A stretch of DNA of 64,000 nucleotides from JAUYQR01 sp050632395 (GTDB lineage Bacteria > Pseudomonadota > Alphaproteobacteria > Rhodobacterales > Rhodobacteraceae), in assembly GCF_050632395.1 (NCBI RefSeq), contig NZ_CP192600.1, positions 1,736,001 through 1,800,000 of the forward strand. The letters run 5' to 3'. The position numbers and the translations under genes were made by a program. Below are positions 36,543 through 46,058 of this stretch, in pieces. How positions within the stretch are numbered: the stretch's first letter is position 1; the number at the start of each line of letters is the position of its first letter. The notes below the pieces were generated by a model. The model did not search any database, had not been told where the DNA came from, and saw only the letters and a list, made by a program, of their open reading frames with translations.

Positions 36543-37724
36543 ATGACGAAAGACTGGAAAACCCGCACGAAACTGGTGCACGAAGGCACCCGTCGCAGCC
36601 AGTATGGCGAGATGGCAGAAGCGATTTTTCTGACGCAGGGTTTCGTCTACCCTGACGCGGAAAGCGCCGAGGCGCGGTTCATCAAGGCGGGCGAGGATGA
36701 GTTCATCTATGCCCGCTACGGCAACCCCACGACGCGGATGTTCGAAGAACGCATCGCGGCGCTGGAAGGCACCGAGGACGCTTTTGCCACGGCCAGCGGG
36801 ATGGCGGCGGTGTCGGGGGCGCTGACCTCGATGCTGCGGGCGGGGGATCACGTGGTCAGTTCGCGGGCGCTGTTCGGCAGTTGCCTTTACATTCTGGAAG
36901 AGGTGCTGACGCGCTATGGCGTGAAGGTGACCTTCGTCGACGGTGCTGATCTGGACCAGTGGCGGGCGGCGGTGGTGCCGGGAACGAAGGCGGTGTTCTT
37001 CGAGTCCATGTCGAACCCCACACTGGAGTTGATTGATATCACGGCAGTTTCCGCGATTGCCCATGCGGCCGGTGCGCTGGTGATCTGCGACAACGTGTTT
37101 GCGACGCCGGTGTTTTCGCGCGCGGTGGAGCAGGGTGCGGATGTGATCGTTTATTCGACGACCAAGCACATCGACGGGCAGGGCCGCGCCTTGGGCGGTG
37201 TAGTTTGCGCCAGCCGCGAGTTCATCCGCAAGACGCTTGAGCCTTACATGAAGCATACCGGCGGGTCGATGAGCCCGTTCACGGCGTGGATGCACCTGAA
37301 CGGCATGGCGACGCTGGACCTGCGCTGCCGGGCGATGGCGGATGCGGCGAAGGACATCGCGTCGGCGCTTGAGGGCCATGAAAAGCTGAGCCGGGTGGTT
37401 TATCCGGGCTTGCCGAGCCACAAGCAGCACGCGCTGGCGATGGCACAGATGGGGTCGGGCGGGACGCTCTTGGCGTTTGACCTGAAGGGCGGCAAGGAAG
37501 CGGCGTTCCGGTTCATGAATGCGTTGGAGATCGTGAAGATCTCCAACAACCTTGGCGATGCGAAGTCGATCGCGACGCACCCGGCGACGACGACTCATCA
37601 GCGGCTGCCGCAGGATCAGAAGGACGTGCTGGGCATCACACCGGGGCTGATCCGGCTGTCGGTGGGGCTGGAGGACGCGGGCGACCTTACGTCGGATTTG
37701 ATGCAGGCGCTTTCGGTGGCGTGA
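36543..37724 (+). CDS. metZ: O-succinylhomoserine sulfhydrylase
   Basis: Makes homocysteine from O-succinyl- (or O-acetyl-) homoserine and sulphide, in the direct sulphydrylation route to methionine. 393 residues; PLP-binding Lys208 in YSTTKHIDGQGR, with ARYGNPTTRMFEERIAALEG, FATASGMAAV and CDNVFATPVF typical for the Cys/Met PLP family. The ATG at 36543 lies after CGGAGG. It is preceded by a SAM-II riboswitch, which supports a methionine role over cystathionine beta/gamma-lyase. Confidence 0.94.
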   Translation: MTKDWKTRTKLVHEGTRRSQYGEMAEAIFLTQGFVYPDAESAEARFIKAGEDEFIYARYGNPTTRMFEERIAALEGTEDAFATASGMAAVSGALTSMLRAGDHVVSSRALFGSCLYILEEVLTRYGVKVTFVDGADLDQWRAAVVPGTKAVFFESMSNPTLELIDITAVSAIAHAAGALVICDNVFATPVFSRAVEQGADVIVYSTTKHIDGQGRALGGVVCASREFIRKTLEPYMKHTGGSMSPFTAWMHLNGMATLDLRCRAMADAAKDIASALEGHEKLSRVVYPGLPSHKQHALAMAQMGSGGTLLAFDLKGGKEAAFRFMNALEIVKISNNLGDAKSIATHPATTTHQRLPQDQKDVLGITPGLIRLSVGLEDAGDLTSDLMQALSVA

Positions 37725-37779
37725 AGGTCGCGGACGGCCCTTGCGTCGCACTATTATGTGATTAGATCAGGCGTGCTTC

Positions 37780-37804
37780 CCCCCGGACCAGGGTGATCCG
37801 GGGG
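37780..37804. other. Hairpin between metZ and folE2
   Basis: CCCCCGGA, 9 bases, TCCGGGGG: an 8-bp perfect stem in the 150-base gap. It lacks a T run. It could be a weak terminator of metZ or part of folE2 control; a Zur-type box was looked for and not seen. Confidence 0.35.
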
Positions 37805-37875
37805 CAGGCGTAGCCCGTATACTCTCCGGAAATTGAAGGCAGGCCTTGCGCTGCCGGAACCGAAAGGACCACCCG

Positions 37876-38964
<1,089 letters not shown>

Positions 38965-39017
38965 TGGACGGCATGGCAATTGACGGGCCGGACGCGCCCG
39001 CGTAGCCATGCCGCACC

Positions 39018-40466
39018 ATGATTGATATCCGCCCCGTCGCCTATGTCATTGGACGCATTCTGGTTGTCCTGGCCATTCTCATGGTGGCGCCGGCGATCAT
39101 TGACTGGCGGGCCGGTGACCCGAACGGCATTGCCTTTGCGCAATGCGCGATGATCACCGGCGTGGTCGGCGGCGCCTTGTCGCTGGCCACGGTGAACGGG
39201 CTGGGACAGGCGCTGGATGTGCGGCAGGCCTATCTTCTGACGGCGGCGATCTGGATCGTGGTGCCGGGGTTCGGTGCGCTGCCGCTGTATTTCGGCGCGC
39301 CGGGGCTGAGTTATCCCGACGCCTTCTTTGAAAGCGTGTCGGGGTTCACGACCACGGGTGCGACGGTGATCTACGGGCTCGACACCCTGCCGGTGGGGAT
39401 GAACCTGTGGCGCGGGATGATCCAGTTTCTAGGCGGATTGGGAATCGCCTTCATCGCGATGATCTTTTTGCCGTTGATGCGCGTCGGGGGTATGCAGTTC
39501 TTCCGTACCGAGGGGTTTGATACCTTTGGAAAGGCGTTGCCGCGTGCGACCGACATCGCGCGACAGTTGCTGTTCGTGTATATTGGAATGAACACGATCT
39601 GCATCACGACATATCTGCTGATCGGAATGACGCCGCTTGATGCGGTGGTAAATGGCTTTGCGACCATCTCAACGGGCGGCTTTTCGCCTTCTGATCTTTC
39701 GTTCAATAAATATCGGGGTGCGGGCGAGTATTTCGGTGCGTTCTTCATGATTATTGCCAGTTTGCCCTACATTCGCTACGTGCAACTGGTGAACGGGACG
39801 GTCGGGCCCATGTGGCGGGACAGTCAGGCACGGGCCTATATTCGCTGGCTGATGTCGGCGGTCTTGATGGTTACAGTCTGGCGGGTGGCGACATCTGAGA
39901 TGGGATTGGAGCCAGCGTTCCGCGAAAGCTTGTTCAACCTGAGTTCGATCATGTCATCCACCGGCTTCGGGGCTGGAAGTTTTCCCACTTGGGGCGGGTT
40001 CATGCTGATCGTGGCCTTTGTCGTGGGTGTAATTGGAGCGTGTTCGGGATCATCAGCGGCGGGCATAAGTGTTTTCCGAGTTCAAATCTCGATGTCCGCC
40101 CTGCGGCGCGAAATGAAGCGGATTGCCAACCCTTCAAGTATCGACCCGGTGAAATACGATGGCCGGACTGTGGACACAGAGGTTCTGGACGCCGTCGTAA
40201 TGTTCATTTCGAGTTACATCCTGCTTTTGGGTGTTACGAGCGTGGCGTTGACGCTGGTCGGCGTCGACCCGGTGTCGGCCTTGTTCGCAGCCTGGACGTC
40301 ACTTGGGAATATCGGCTACGGGTTCGGACCGCTGTTAGCGCGCACCGGTACTTTCATTGATTTTCCGGACGCTGCCATTTTCATCATGACGCTTAACATG
40401 ATCCTTGGCCGGTTGGGCCTGCTGGCGATCCTGGTGCTGGTGTTGCCGGCGTTCTGGCGGCGTTAA
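39018..40466 (+). CDS. trkH: TrkH/KtrB-type potassium transporter
   Basis: 482 residues with four M1-P-M2 repeats. The selectivity-filter segments are SGFTTTGATV, ATISTGGFS, SSTGFGAG and NIGYGFG. It needs a TrkA-type RCK partner, not found here. From about 39560 to 40400 the base composition drops: 43 of 60 bases are G or C at 39241-39300 but 30 of 60 at 39661-39720. This suggests that the 3' two-thirds has a different recent history. The last 4 bases overlap the end of the convergent protease-like gene. Confidence 0.93.
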   Translation: MIDIRPVAYVIGRILVVLAILMVAPAIIDWRAGDPNGIAFAQCAMITGVVGGALSLATVNGLGQALDVRQAYLLTAAIWIVVPGFGALPLYFGAPGLSYPDAFFESVSGFTTTGATVIYGLDTLPVGMNLWRGMIQFLGGLGIAFIAMIFLPLMRVGGMQFFRTEGFDTFGKALPRATDIARQLLFVYIGMNTICITTYLLIGMTPLDAVVNGFATISTGGFSPSDLSFNKYRGAGEYFGAFFMIIASLPYIRYVQLVNGTVGPMWRDSQARAYIRWLMSAVLMVTVWRVATSEMGLEPAFRESLFNLSSIMSSTGFGAGSFPTWGGFMLIVAFVVGVIGACSGSSAAGISVFRVQISMSALRREMKRIANPSSIDPVKYDGRTVDTEVLDAVVMFISSYILLLGVTSVALTLVGVDPVSALFAAWTSLGNIGYGFGPLLARTGTFIDFPDAAIFIMTLNMILGRLGLLAILVLVLPAFWRR

Positions 40467-42211
40467 TCCCAGCAGGAGACGAGGACGGTCATCCCGGTTG
40501 CCGCGCGGCTAAGGTCTTCGGGGGCCATAGCGCCCGCTTGTGCCGACTGGGTGGGAAGGATGCCCGCCGTGCCTAGGGTGGTGGCGATCTGCGCGGCGGA
40601 TGCGGCGTAGGCCACTTCGGGCGGAAGCTGTCGGGTGCCGAGTGCGGCGCGCGGCAGAAGCATCCCCAGGACCGCGCCGGTGCTGTCAAGGACCGGGCCG
40701 CCGGTATCGCCCGGGAGCGCGTCGATCGCGAGGCGCTTGACGCCGGGTTCGCCGTTGAGGCCCGACAATTCCTCCAGCGTGCCGAAGCTGAGGACGGCAC
40801 CGGGCAGGCGATCCTCATAGGAATATCCCGCCAGCGCCACTTCGGCACCGACACGGTCGGGGGCAAGCTGGAAGGCCGCGACGCTGCGCGGGGCCAGCGG
40901 CGTCGCCGGGCGGAGCACCGCAAGGCCGGTTGCCGCGTCATTCAGCGTGACGGTCGCGTCTTCGGTGCGGTCGATGGTGATGCGACCGCAGCCGGTAACG
41001 GCTTCGGCCGTGGTCAGCACGGTCCCGGTCGCGTCGATGAAGAAGCCCGAGCGGCTGAATTTCGGCTTGCGCACTTCGAGGCCGGACAGGAGGCCGGTTT
41101 TCGCCTCGGCGGACATGGCGACCATGCCGGGATCGAGCGCGCGGTCGGAGGAGGATTTGAAGCTGCTTTCGATGGCTTGCAGGATGCGAGCGTCGCGCCG
41201 GTCGTTGCCGGGGGTGGAAATCACCATCCAGCCCTTGATGAGGCCGCCGGCCAGTTCGGCGTAGGCGGTGGTATCTGTGGTGGCCGAGGTGCCGCGAATG
41301 CGGAACGATGCCTCATTGCGCGTCCGCTCGCCGGTGAGGGGCACGTCCTTCAGCGATTGCAGGATGTCGTAAAGGCCGTAGAGGCTGGATTGATCGCCGG
41401 GCTGCGAGATCAGGAGGATGCGGAGGTCGGACCCGCCCTTGGCACGGAAATGCACGAAGGGCGGTTCGTAATGGTCGAATTCCACCAGGCCGAGCGGTAG
41501 GGTCACCTCGATGCCGCTGTCCACCTCGTTCACCTTGGCAAAGCCATAGCTTGCCGTCTCATCGCGGAAGGCGTTCAGGAGGGCGGCGCGCTGGCGCGAG
41601 GTCAGGACGCCGGTCGGTTCGATGGCGTTCGCTTCCTGCCATGCGGCCATCGAGTTGCGGGTGCCAGGGCCGTAAGCGCCGTCGATGGCGCCTGCGTAGA
41701 ACCCGAACCATTGCAGGGCGGCTTGCAGCTCTTTTCGGGCCTCTTCGGACAGCGCGGCTTCGGAGGCGCGGGCGTCGGCGCGGGTTTCGTCAGGCAGGGC
41801 GGTGGCGGCTTCGGGCGTGGCTTCTGGTTCTGCCGCCGCTTCGGCTTCGGGCAGGGCTTGCGGGGCAACCGGGGCCGCGCCGGCAACGGGCCAGAACCGG
41901 TCACCGAAGTCGCGGTCAAAGGCGATAAAGCTGTCGGATGGGATCAGGTTCTCGCGCAACAGCGTGGCCAGCCGCGCCGCGCCGTCGCCCGCGCCGTAGG
42001 GGCCGAGGGCGATACCATACCAGCCCGACCGCAGCCGAAAGCCGACGGTTTCGGGAAAGATCGCAGCATAGGCGCTGGCGCGGGCCTCGGCCTCGACAAG
42101 GGTGGGCTGGGCCTCGATCTGAATCCAGACCTGCGGTTCATCCTGCGCTTGGGCGGTCAGCGAAAAAAGGCTTGCGAACAGAAGAACAATGGCAAAAACG
42201 GCTTTTGACAT
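40463..42211 (-). CDS. Trypsin-like pseudo-protease with peptidoglycan-binding domain
   Basis: 582 residues from the ATG at 42211. A signal peptide (AIVLLFASLFSLTAQA) leads to a SPOR-like repeat region (VWIQIEAQPTLVEAEARASAYAAIF), an Ala/Glu-rich linker, a PG_binding_1 domain (LQAALQWFGFYAGAIDGAYGPGT), an unknown middle part and a trypsin-like domain. In that domain the catalytic positions are replaced: TTAEAV where TxAHxV is expected, ATGLAVL where xxDLAVL is expected, and GDTGGPV in place of GDSGGPV. A role as a periplasmic binding or scaffold protein is more likely than proteolysis. Confidence 0.75.
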   Translation of the reverse strand: MSKAVFAIVLLFASLFSLTAQAQDEPQVWIQIEAQPTLVEAEARASAYAAIFPETVGFRLRSGWYGIALGPYGAGDGAARLATLLRENLIPSDSFIAFDRDFGDRFWPVAGAAPVAPQALPEAEAAAEPEATPEAATALPDETRADARASEAALSEEARKELQAALQWFGFYAGAIDGAYGPGTRNSMAAWQEANAIEPTGVLTSRQRAALLNAFRDETASYGFAKVNEVDSGIEVTLPLGLVEFDHYEPPFVHFRAKGGSDLRILLISQPGDQSSLYGLYDILQSLKDVPLTGERTRNEASFRIRGTSATTDTTAYAELAGGLIKGWMVISTPGNDRRDARILQAIESSFKSSSDRALDPGMVAMSAEAKTGLLSGLEVRKPKFSRSGFFIDATGTVLTTAEAVTGCGRITIDRTEDATVTLNDAATGLAVLRPATPLAPRSVAAFQLAPDRVGAEVALAGYSYEDRLPGAVLSFGTLEELSGLNGEPGVKRLAIDALPGDTGGPVLDSTGAVLGMLLPRAALGTRQLPPEVAYAASAAQIATTLGTAGILPTQSAQAGAMAPEDLSRAATGMTVLVSCWD

Positions 42212-42399
42212 GCGAGGCGCGGTCCTGAGGGTGATTTTGTCCGGCTCACCATGCGGGAAGGGCGGGGCCGGGGCAAGGGCCAACCCGGCACGGGTGTCAC
42301 GGCAATTGACCCTTCCGGCCCCAATGGATAGGGAGGGCGCGAGTTTACCCGCCACCGGGTTTTCACCGCGTTTGCCACCGGCTTTGCCAAGGGTTCGCC

Positions 42400-43323
42400 A
42401 TGACCGATATGCCCGCTACCCCCCGCAGTTTTCAGGAAATCATCCTGCGGCTTCAGGCGTATTGGGCGGCGCAGGGCTGCGCGGTGTTGCAGCCTTATGA
42501 CATGGAAGTGGGCGCCGGAACCTTCCACCCGGCCACCACGCTGAGGTCCTTGGGGACCAAGCCCTGGGCGGCGGCCTATGTGCAGCCCTCGCGGCGCCCG
42601 ACCGACGGGCGCTATGGCGAAAACCCGAACCGGTTGCAGCATTACTATCAGTATCAGGTCATCATCAAACCCAGCCCCCCGGACATGCAGGCGCTGTATC
42701 TGGGGTCGTTGCAGGCGATCGGCATCGACATGGGCCTGCATGACATCCGCTTTGTCGAGGACGACTGGGAAAGCCCGACGCTGGGCGCCTGGGGTCTGGG
42801 CTGGGAGGTCTGGTGCGACGGGATGGAGGTGAGCCAGTTCACCTACTTCCAGCAGGTTGGTGGGCATGACTGCAAGCCGGTCAGTGGAGAGCTGACCTAC
42901 GGGCTGGAGCGGCTGGCGATGTATGTGATGGGGGTGGATCATGTGATGGACATGCCCTTCAACGATCCGCAAAGCCCGATCCCTTTGACCTACGGCGACA
43001 TCTTCCGGCAGACGGAGGAGGAGTATTCGCGCCACAACTTCGATCAGGCCGACACCGGGATGCTGTTCCAGCACTTCATGGATGCCGAGGCGGAGTGCGG
43101 GCGCATCCTTGGCGCGGCGCAGCCCGACAAGGCGGGGCGCACGATCGTGATGGCGCATCCGGCCTATGACCAGTGCATCAAGGCCAGCCACATCTTCAAC
43201 CTGCTGGATGCGCGGGGCGTGATTTCGGTGACCGAGCGGCAGGCCTATATTGGGCGGGTCCGGGCGCTGGCAAAGCAATGCGCCGACGCGTTCCGGCAGA
43301 CCGCAGCGGGGGCGGACCTGTGA
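42400..43323 (+). CDS. glyQ: Glycine-tRNA ligase alpha subunit
   Basis: 307 residues, catalytic subunit of the bacterial alpha2-beta2 enzyme. FQEIILRLQAYWAAQGC, MEVGAGTFHPATTLRSLG and the class II motif region YVQPSRRPTDGRYGENPNRLQHYYQYQV are unmistakable. It is the first gene of an operon: a small membrane protein overlaps its stop (GTGA) and glyS follows. The 190 bases upstream separate it from the divergent protease-like gene. Confidence 0.97.
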   Translation: MTDMPATPRSFQEIILRLQAYWAAQGCAVLQPYDMEVGAGTFHPATTLRSLGTKPWAAAYVQPSRRPTDGRYGENPNRLQHYYQYQVIIKPSPPDMQALYLGSLQAIGIDMGLHDIRFVEDDWESPTLGAWGLGWEVWCDGMEVSQFTYFQQVGGHDCKPVSGELTYGLERLAMYVMGVDHVMDMPFNDPQSPIPLTYGDIFRQTEEEYSRHNFDQADTGMLFQHFMDAEAECGRILGAAQPDKAGRTIVMAHPAYDQCIKASHIFNLLDARGVISVTERQAYIGRVRALAKQCADAFRQTAAGADL

Positions 43324-43796
43324 ATGTGGGCAAGATCGCAGCGGGGTTTATCGTGATCGTATCGCTGATCGGGGGCGCGTTCCTGTATTACACGCAGGTT
43401 TACGCGTATTATCAGCCGGTTGCCTTCCAGCCGGGGGCCGAGATCATGCTGACGCCGGTCGCCGGTGACGCACCGGAGCCGATCATTGCCGAAGATGTGA
43501 CCGGGATCGACGGCGAAAGCTCTCCGATCCGGTTCCGGGCGTGTTTCAAGACGCCGATGACGCTGGCGATGCTGTCGGAGACCTACCGGATCTATGACAA
43601 GGCCGAGCCTTTGAACGCGCCGGGGTGGTTCGACTGCTTTGATGCCGCTGCCATCGGGGCGGCGCTGGAAAAGGGCGAGGCGGTGGCCTTCCTGTCGCAG
43701 GCCAACATCCACCCCGGTGTTGACCGGGTGGTGGCGGTGTTTCCCGATGGCCGCGCCTATGCCTGGCACCAGTTGAACGACAGCCTTGAGGATTGA
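43320..43796 (+). CDS. Small membrane-anchored protein between glyQ and glyS
   Basis: 158 residues. The GTG start overlaps the glyQ stop; a second in-frame GTG is at 43326. One N-terminal helix (IAAGFIVIVSLIGGAFLYYTQVYAYY) anchors a periplasmic domain with two Cys (FRACFKT, WFDCFDA). I recall proteins of this kind (DUF6446) at the same place in other Rhodobacteraceae. The function is unknown; coupling to glyQ translation is clear, but a role in glycyl-tRNA synthesis is not implied. glyS begins 3 bases after its stop. Confidence 0.75.
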   Translation: MNVGKIAAGFIVIVSLIGGAFLYYTQVYAYYQPVAFQPGAEIMLTPVAGDAPEPIIAEDVTGIDGESSPIRFRACFKTPMTLAMLSETYRIYDKAEPLNAPGWFDCFDAAAIGAALEKGEAVAFLSQANIHPGVDRVVAVFPDGRAYAWHQLNDSLED

Positions 43797-43799
43797 GCG

Positions 43800-45968
43800 A
43801 TGCCTGACCTTCTGATCGAGCTGTTCTCTGAGGAAATCCCGGCGCGGATGCAGGCCCGCGCGCGGGAAGATCTGAAGAAACTGGTGACCGACGGGCTGAT
43901 CGAGGCGGGCCTGACCTATGCCAGCGCGGGCGCGTTTTCGACGCCGCGGCGGTTGGTGCTGTCGGTCGAGGGGCTGACGGTCGAGTCGCGCGCCGTGCGC
44001 GAAGAACGCAAAGGTCCGGCGACGACGGCACCTGCGGCGGCGGTGGAGGGGTTCCTTCGGTCGACCGGGCTGACGCTGGACCAGTTGGAGCGGCGGGCGG
44101 ACAAGAAGGGCGAGGTCTACTTTGCCGTGGTCGAAAAGCCGGGGCGGAAGGCCGAGGCGATCGTGGCGGAAGTGTTGGAGGGTGTGATCCGGGGCTTTCC
44201 GTGGCCGAAGTCGATGCGCTGGGGGGCGGGGACCTTGCGCTGGGTCAGGCCGTTGCAGCGGATTTTATGCCTGTTGTCGGACGAGGGTGGCGCGCATCTT
44301 GTGCCGCTGGAGGTTGACGGGATCGTTGCGGGGAACGTCACCGAAGGCCACCGCTTCATGGGCGCGGGGCCGTTCCCGGTGCACGGGTTTGACGACTATG
44401 TGGTGAAGTTGAAGCGGGCTTTCGTGGTGCTGGATTCGGCCGAACGCGAGGCGGCGATCTGGCAGGGCGCGCAGAACGCGGCCTTTGCGGCTGGCATGGA
44501 AGTGGTGCCGGATGCGGGGCTTTTGGCCGAGGTGGCGGGGCTGGTCGAATGGCCGGTGGTGCTGATGGGGCGGATCGCGCCTGCGTTTCTGGATTTGCCG
44601 CCGGAGGTGCTGCAAACCTCGATGAAGGAGCACCAGAAATTCTTTTCGGTGCGGGCGAAATCGGGGCGGATCGAAGGGTTCATCACGGTCGCCAACATTG
44701 ATGCGGCGGATGGCGGAGCGGTGATCCTGCAGGGCAACCAGAAGGTGCTGTCGGCGCGGCTGTCGGACGCGAAGTTCTTTTGGGAGAATGATCTGCGGGT
44801 GGCGAAGGCCGGCATGGGCGAGTGGCTGGACGGGCTGAAGGCCGTGACGTTCCACGGGAAGTTGGGCTCTCAGGCCGAGCGGGTGGAGCGGATCGCGGCT
44901 TTGGCGCGGGAGATCGCGCCGATGGTTGGGGCAGACGCTGCGCTGGCCGAACAGGCGGCGCGGGTGGCCAAGGCGGACCTGCGGTCGGCGATGGTGGGCG
45001 AGTTCCCGGAATTGCAGGGCCTGATGGGCATGTATTACGCCCGCGCCGCCGGAATGCCGGAGGCCGTGGCGCTGGCCGCGCGCGACCACTACTCGCCGCT
45101 TGGTCCATCGGACGCGGTGCCGACGGAGCCTGTGTCGGTGGCCGTGGCGCTGGCCGACAAGATCGACACGCTGACCGGGTTCTGGGCGATTGACGAGAAA
45201 CCGACGGGGTCGAAGGACCCGTTTGCACTTCGGCGGGCGGCGTTGGGGGTGATCAGGTTGGTGTTGGGGACGCGCAACGAACTGAAGCTAAATGTCCGAC
45301 TGCTCGACGGATTAATCCAAAATGACACAGCTCAAGCTTGGACAACTGCGAAGCAAGGCATCAATGCTTTGATTGAGATCGCGGGTCTCAAAACGTTTTC
45401 TGATACCTATCCCGTTGATCTGGTTAAGATAGATGGGATCAAGGCAGACCTCCTCGCCTTCCTCCACGACCGCCTCAAGGTCTACCTCAAGGATCAGGGC
45501 ATCCGGCACGACATCATCGACGCCTGCCTTGCGATGCCGGGGAATGATGACCTGACGCTGCTCGTGAAGCGGGCGGAGGCTCTGGCTTCGGTGATGAAGA
45601 CCGAGGATGGAGCGAACCTGCTGCAAGGCTACAAGCGCGCCAACAACATCCTGACCCAGGCCGAGGCCAAGGACGGGGTGGAGTATTCCTACGGCGCGGA
45701 TGTGAAGTTTGCCGAAGGGCCGGAGGAGAAGGCGCTGTTTGCCGCACTTGATGCTGCGGAGGCGAAGATCGGCCCGGCGATGGCGGTGGAGGATTTTGCG
45801 GCGGCGATGGCGGCGATGGCGGCCTTGCGCGGGCCGCTCGATGCATTCTTTACCGCGGTGCAGGTGAATGCCGAAAGCCCGATCATTCGGCGCAACCGGT
45901 TGAATCTGCTAAGCCGCATCCGCACAATCTGTTCCGGTGTGGCCGACCTTTCGCGCATCGAAGGCTGA
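43800..45968 (+). CDS. glyS: Glycine-tRNA ligase beta subunit
   Basis: 722 residues; LLIELFSEEIPARMQ at the start, MRWGAGTLRWVRPLQ, and the HD-like and anticodon/DALR parts toward the end identify it. The bases from about 45285 to 45440 (residues about 496-547) are low in GC: 26 of 60 at 45361-45420, against 42 of 60 at 45121-45180. They code for an extra segment (ending VDLVKIDGIKA) between GVIRLVLG and LLAFLHDRLKVYL, which are normally close. The gene is in frame and should be functional; the insert looks like a recent addition. Confidence 0.94.
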   Translation: MPDLLIELFSEEIPARMQARAREDLKKLVTDGLIEAGLTYASAGAFSTPRRLVLSVEGLTVESRAVREERKGPATTAPAAAVEGFLRSTGLTLDQLERRADKKGEVYFAVVEKPGRKAEAIVAEVLEGVIRGFPWPKSMRWGAGTLRWVRPLQRILCLLSDEGGAHLVPLEVDGIVAGNVTEGHRFMGAGPFPVHGFDDYVVKLKRAFVVLDSAEREAAIWQGAQNAAFAAGMEVVPDAGLLAEVAGLVEWPVVLMGRIAPAFLDLPPEVLQTSMKEHQKFFSVRAKSGRIEGFITVANIDAADGGAVILQGNQKVLSARLSDAKFFWENDLRVAKAGMGEWLDGLKAVTFHGKLGSQAERVERIAALAREIAPMVGADAALAEQAARVAKADLRSAMVGEFPELQGLMGMYYARAAGMPEAVALAARDHYSPLGPSDAVPTEPVSVAVALADKIDTLTGFWAIDEKPTGSKDPFALRRAALGVIRLVLGTRNELKLNVRLLDGLIQNDTAQAWTTAKQGINALIEIAGLKTFSDTYPVDLVKIDGIKADLLAFLHDRLKVYLKDQGIRHDIIDACLAMPGNDDLTLLVKRAEALASVMKTEDGANLLQGYKRANNILTQAEAKDGVEYSYGADVKFAEGPEEKALFAALDAAEAKIGPAMAVEDFAAAMAAMAALRGPLDAFFTAVQVNAESPIIRRNRLNLLSRIRTICSGVADLSRIEG

Positions 45969-46007
45969 TTTTCCGGCATTAATCGTTCGCGTGCTGACAT
46001 GTCACGC

Positions 46008-46035
46008 TTGATTGACAGCGTTTTGCGCGTATCCT
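46008..46035 (+). promoter_or_regulatory. Possible promoter of the PPDK-like gene
   Basis: CTTGAT (46008-46013), 16 bases, TATCCT (46030-46035). If this is the promoter, transcription begins after the ATG at 45999, which would make the GTG at 46059 the real start. Confidence 0.3.
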
Positions 46036-46058
46036 GCGCGGCGTCGAAAGGTGCCGCA

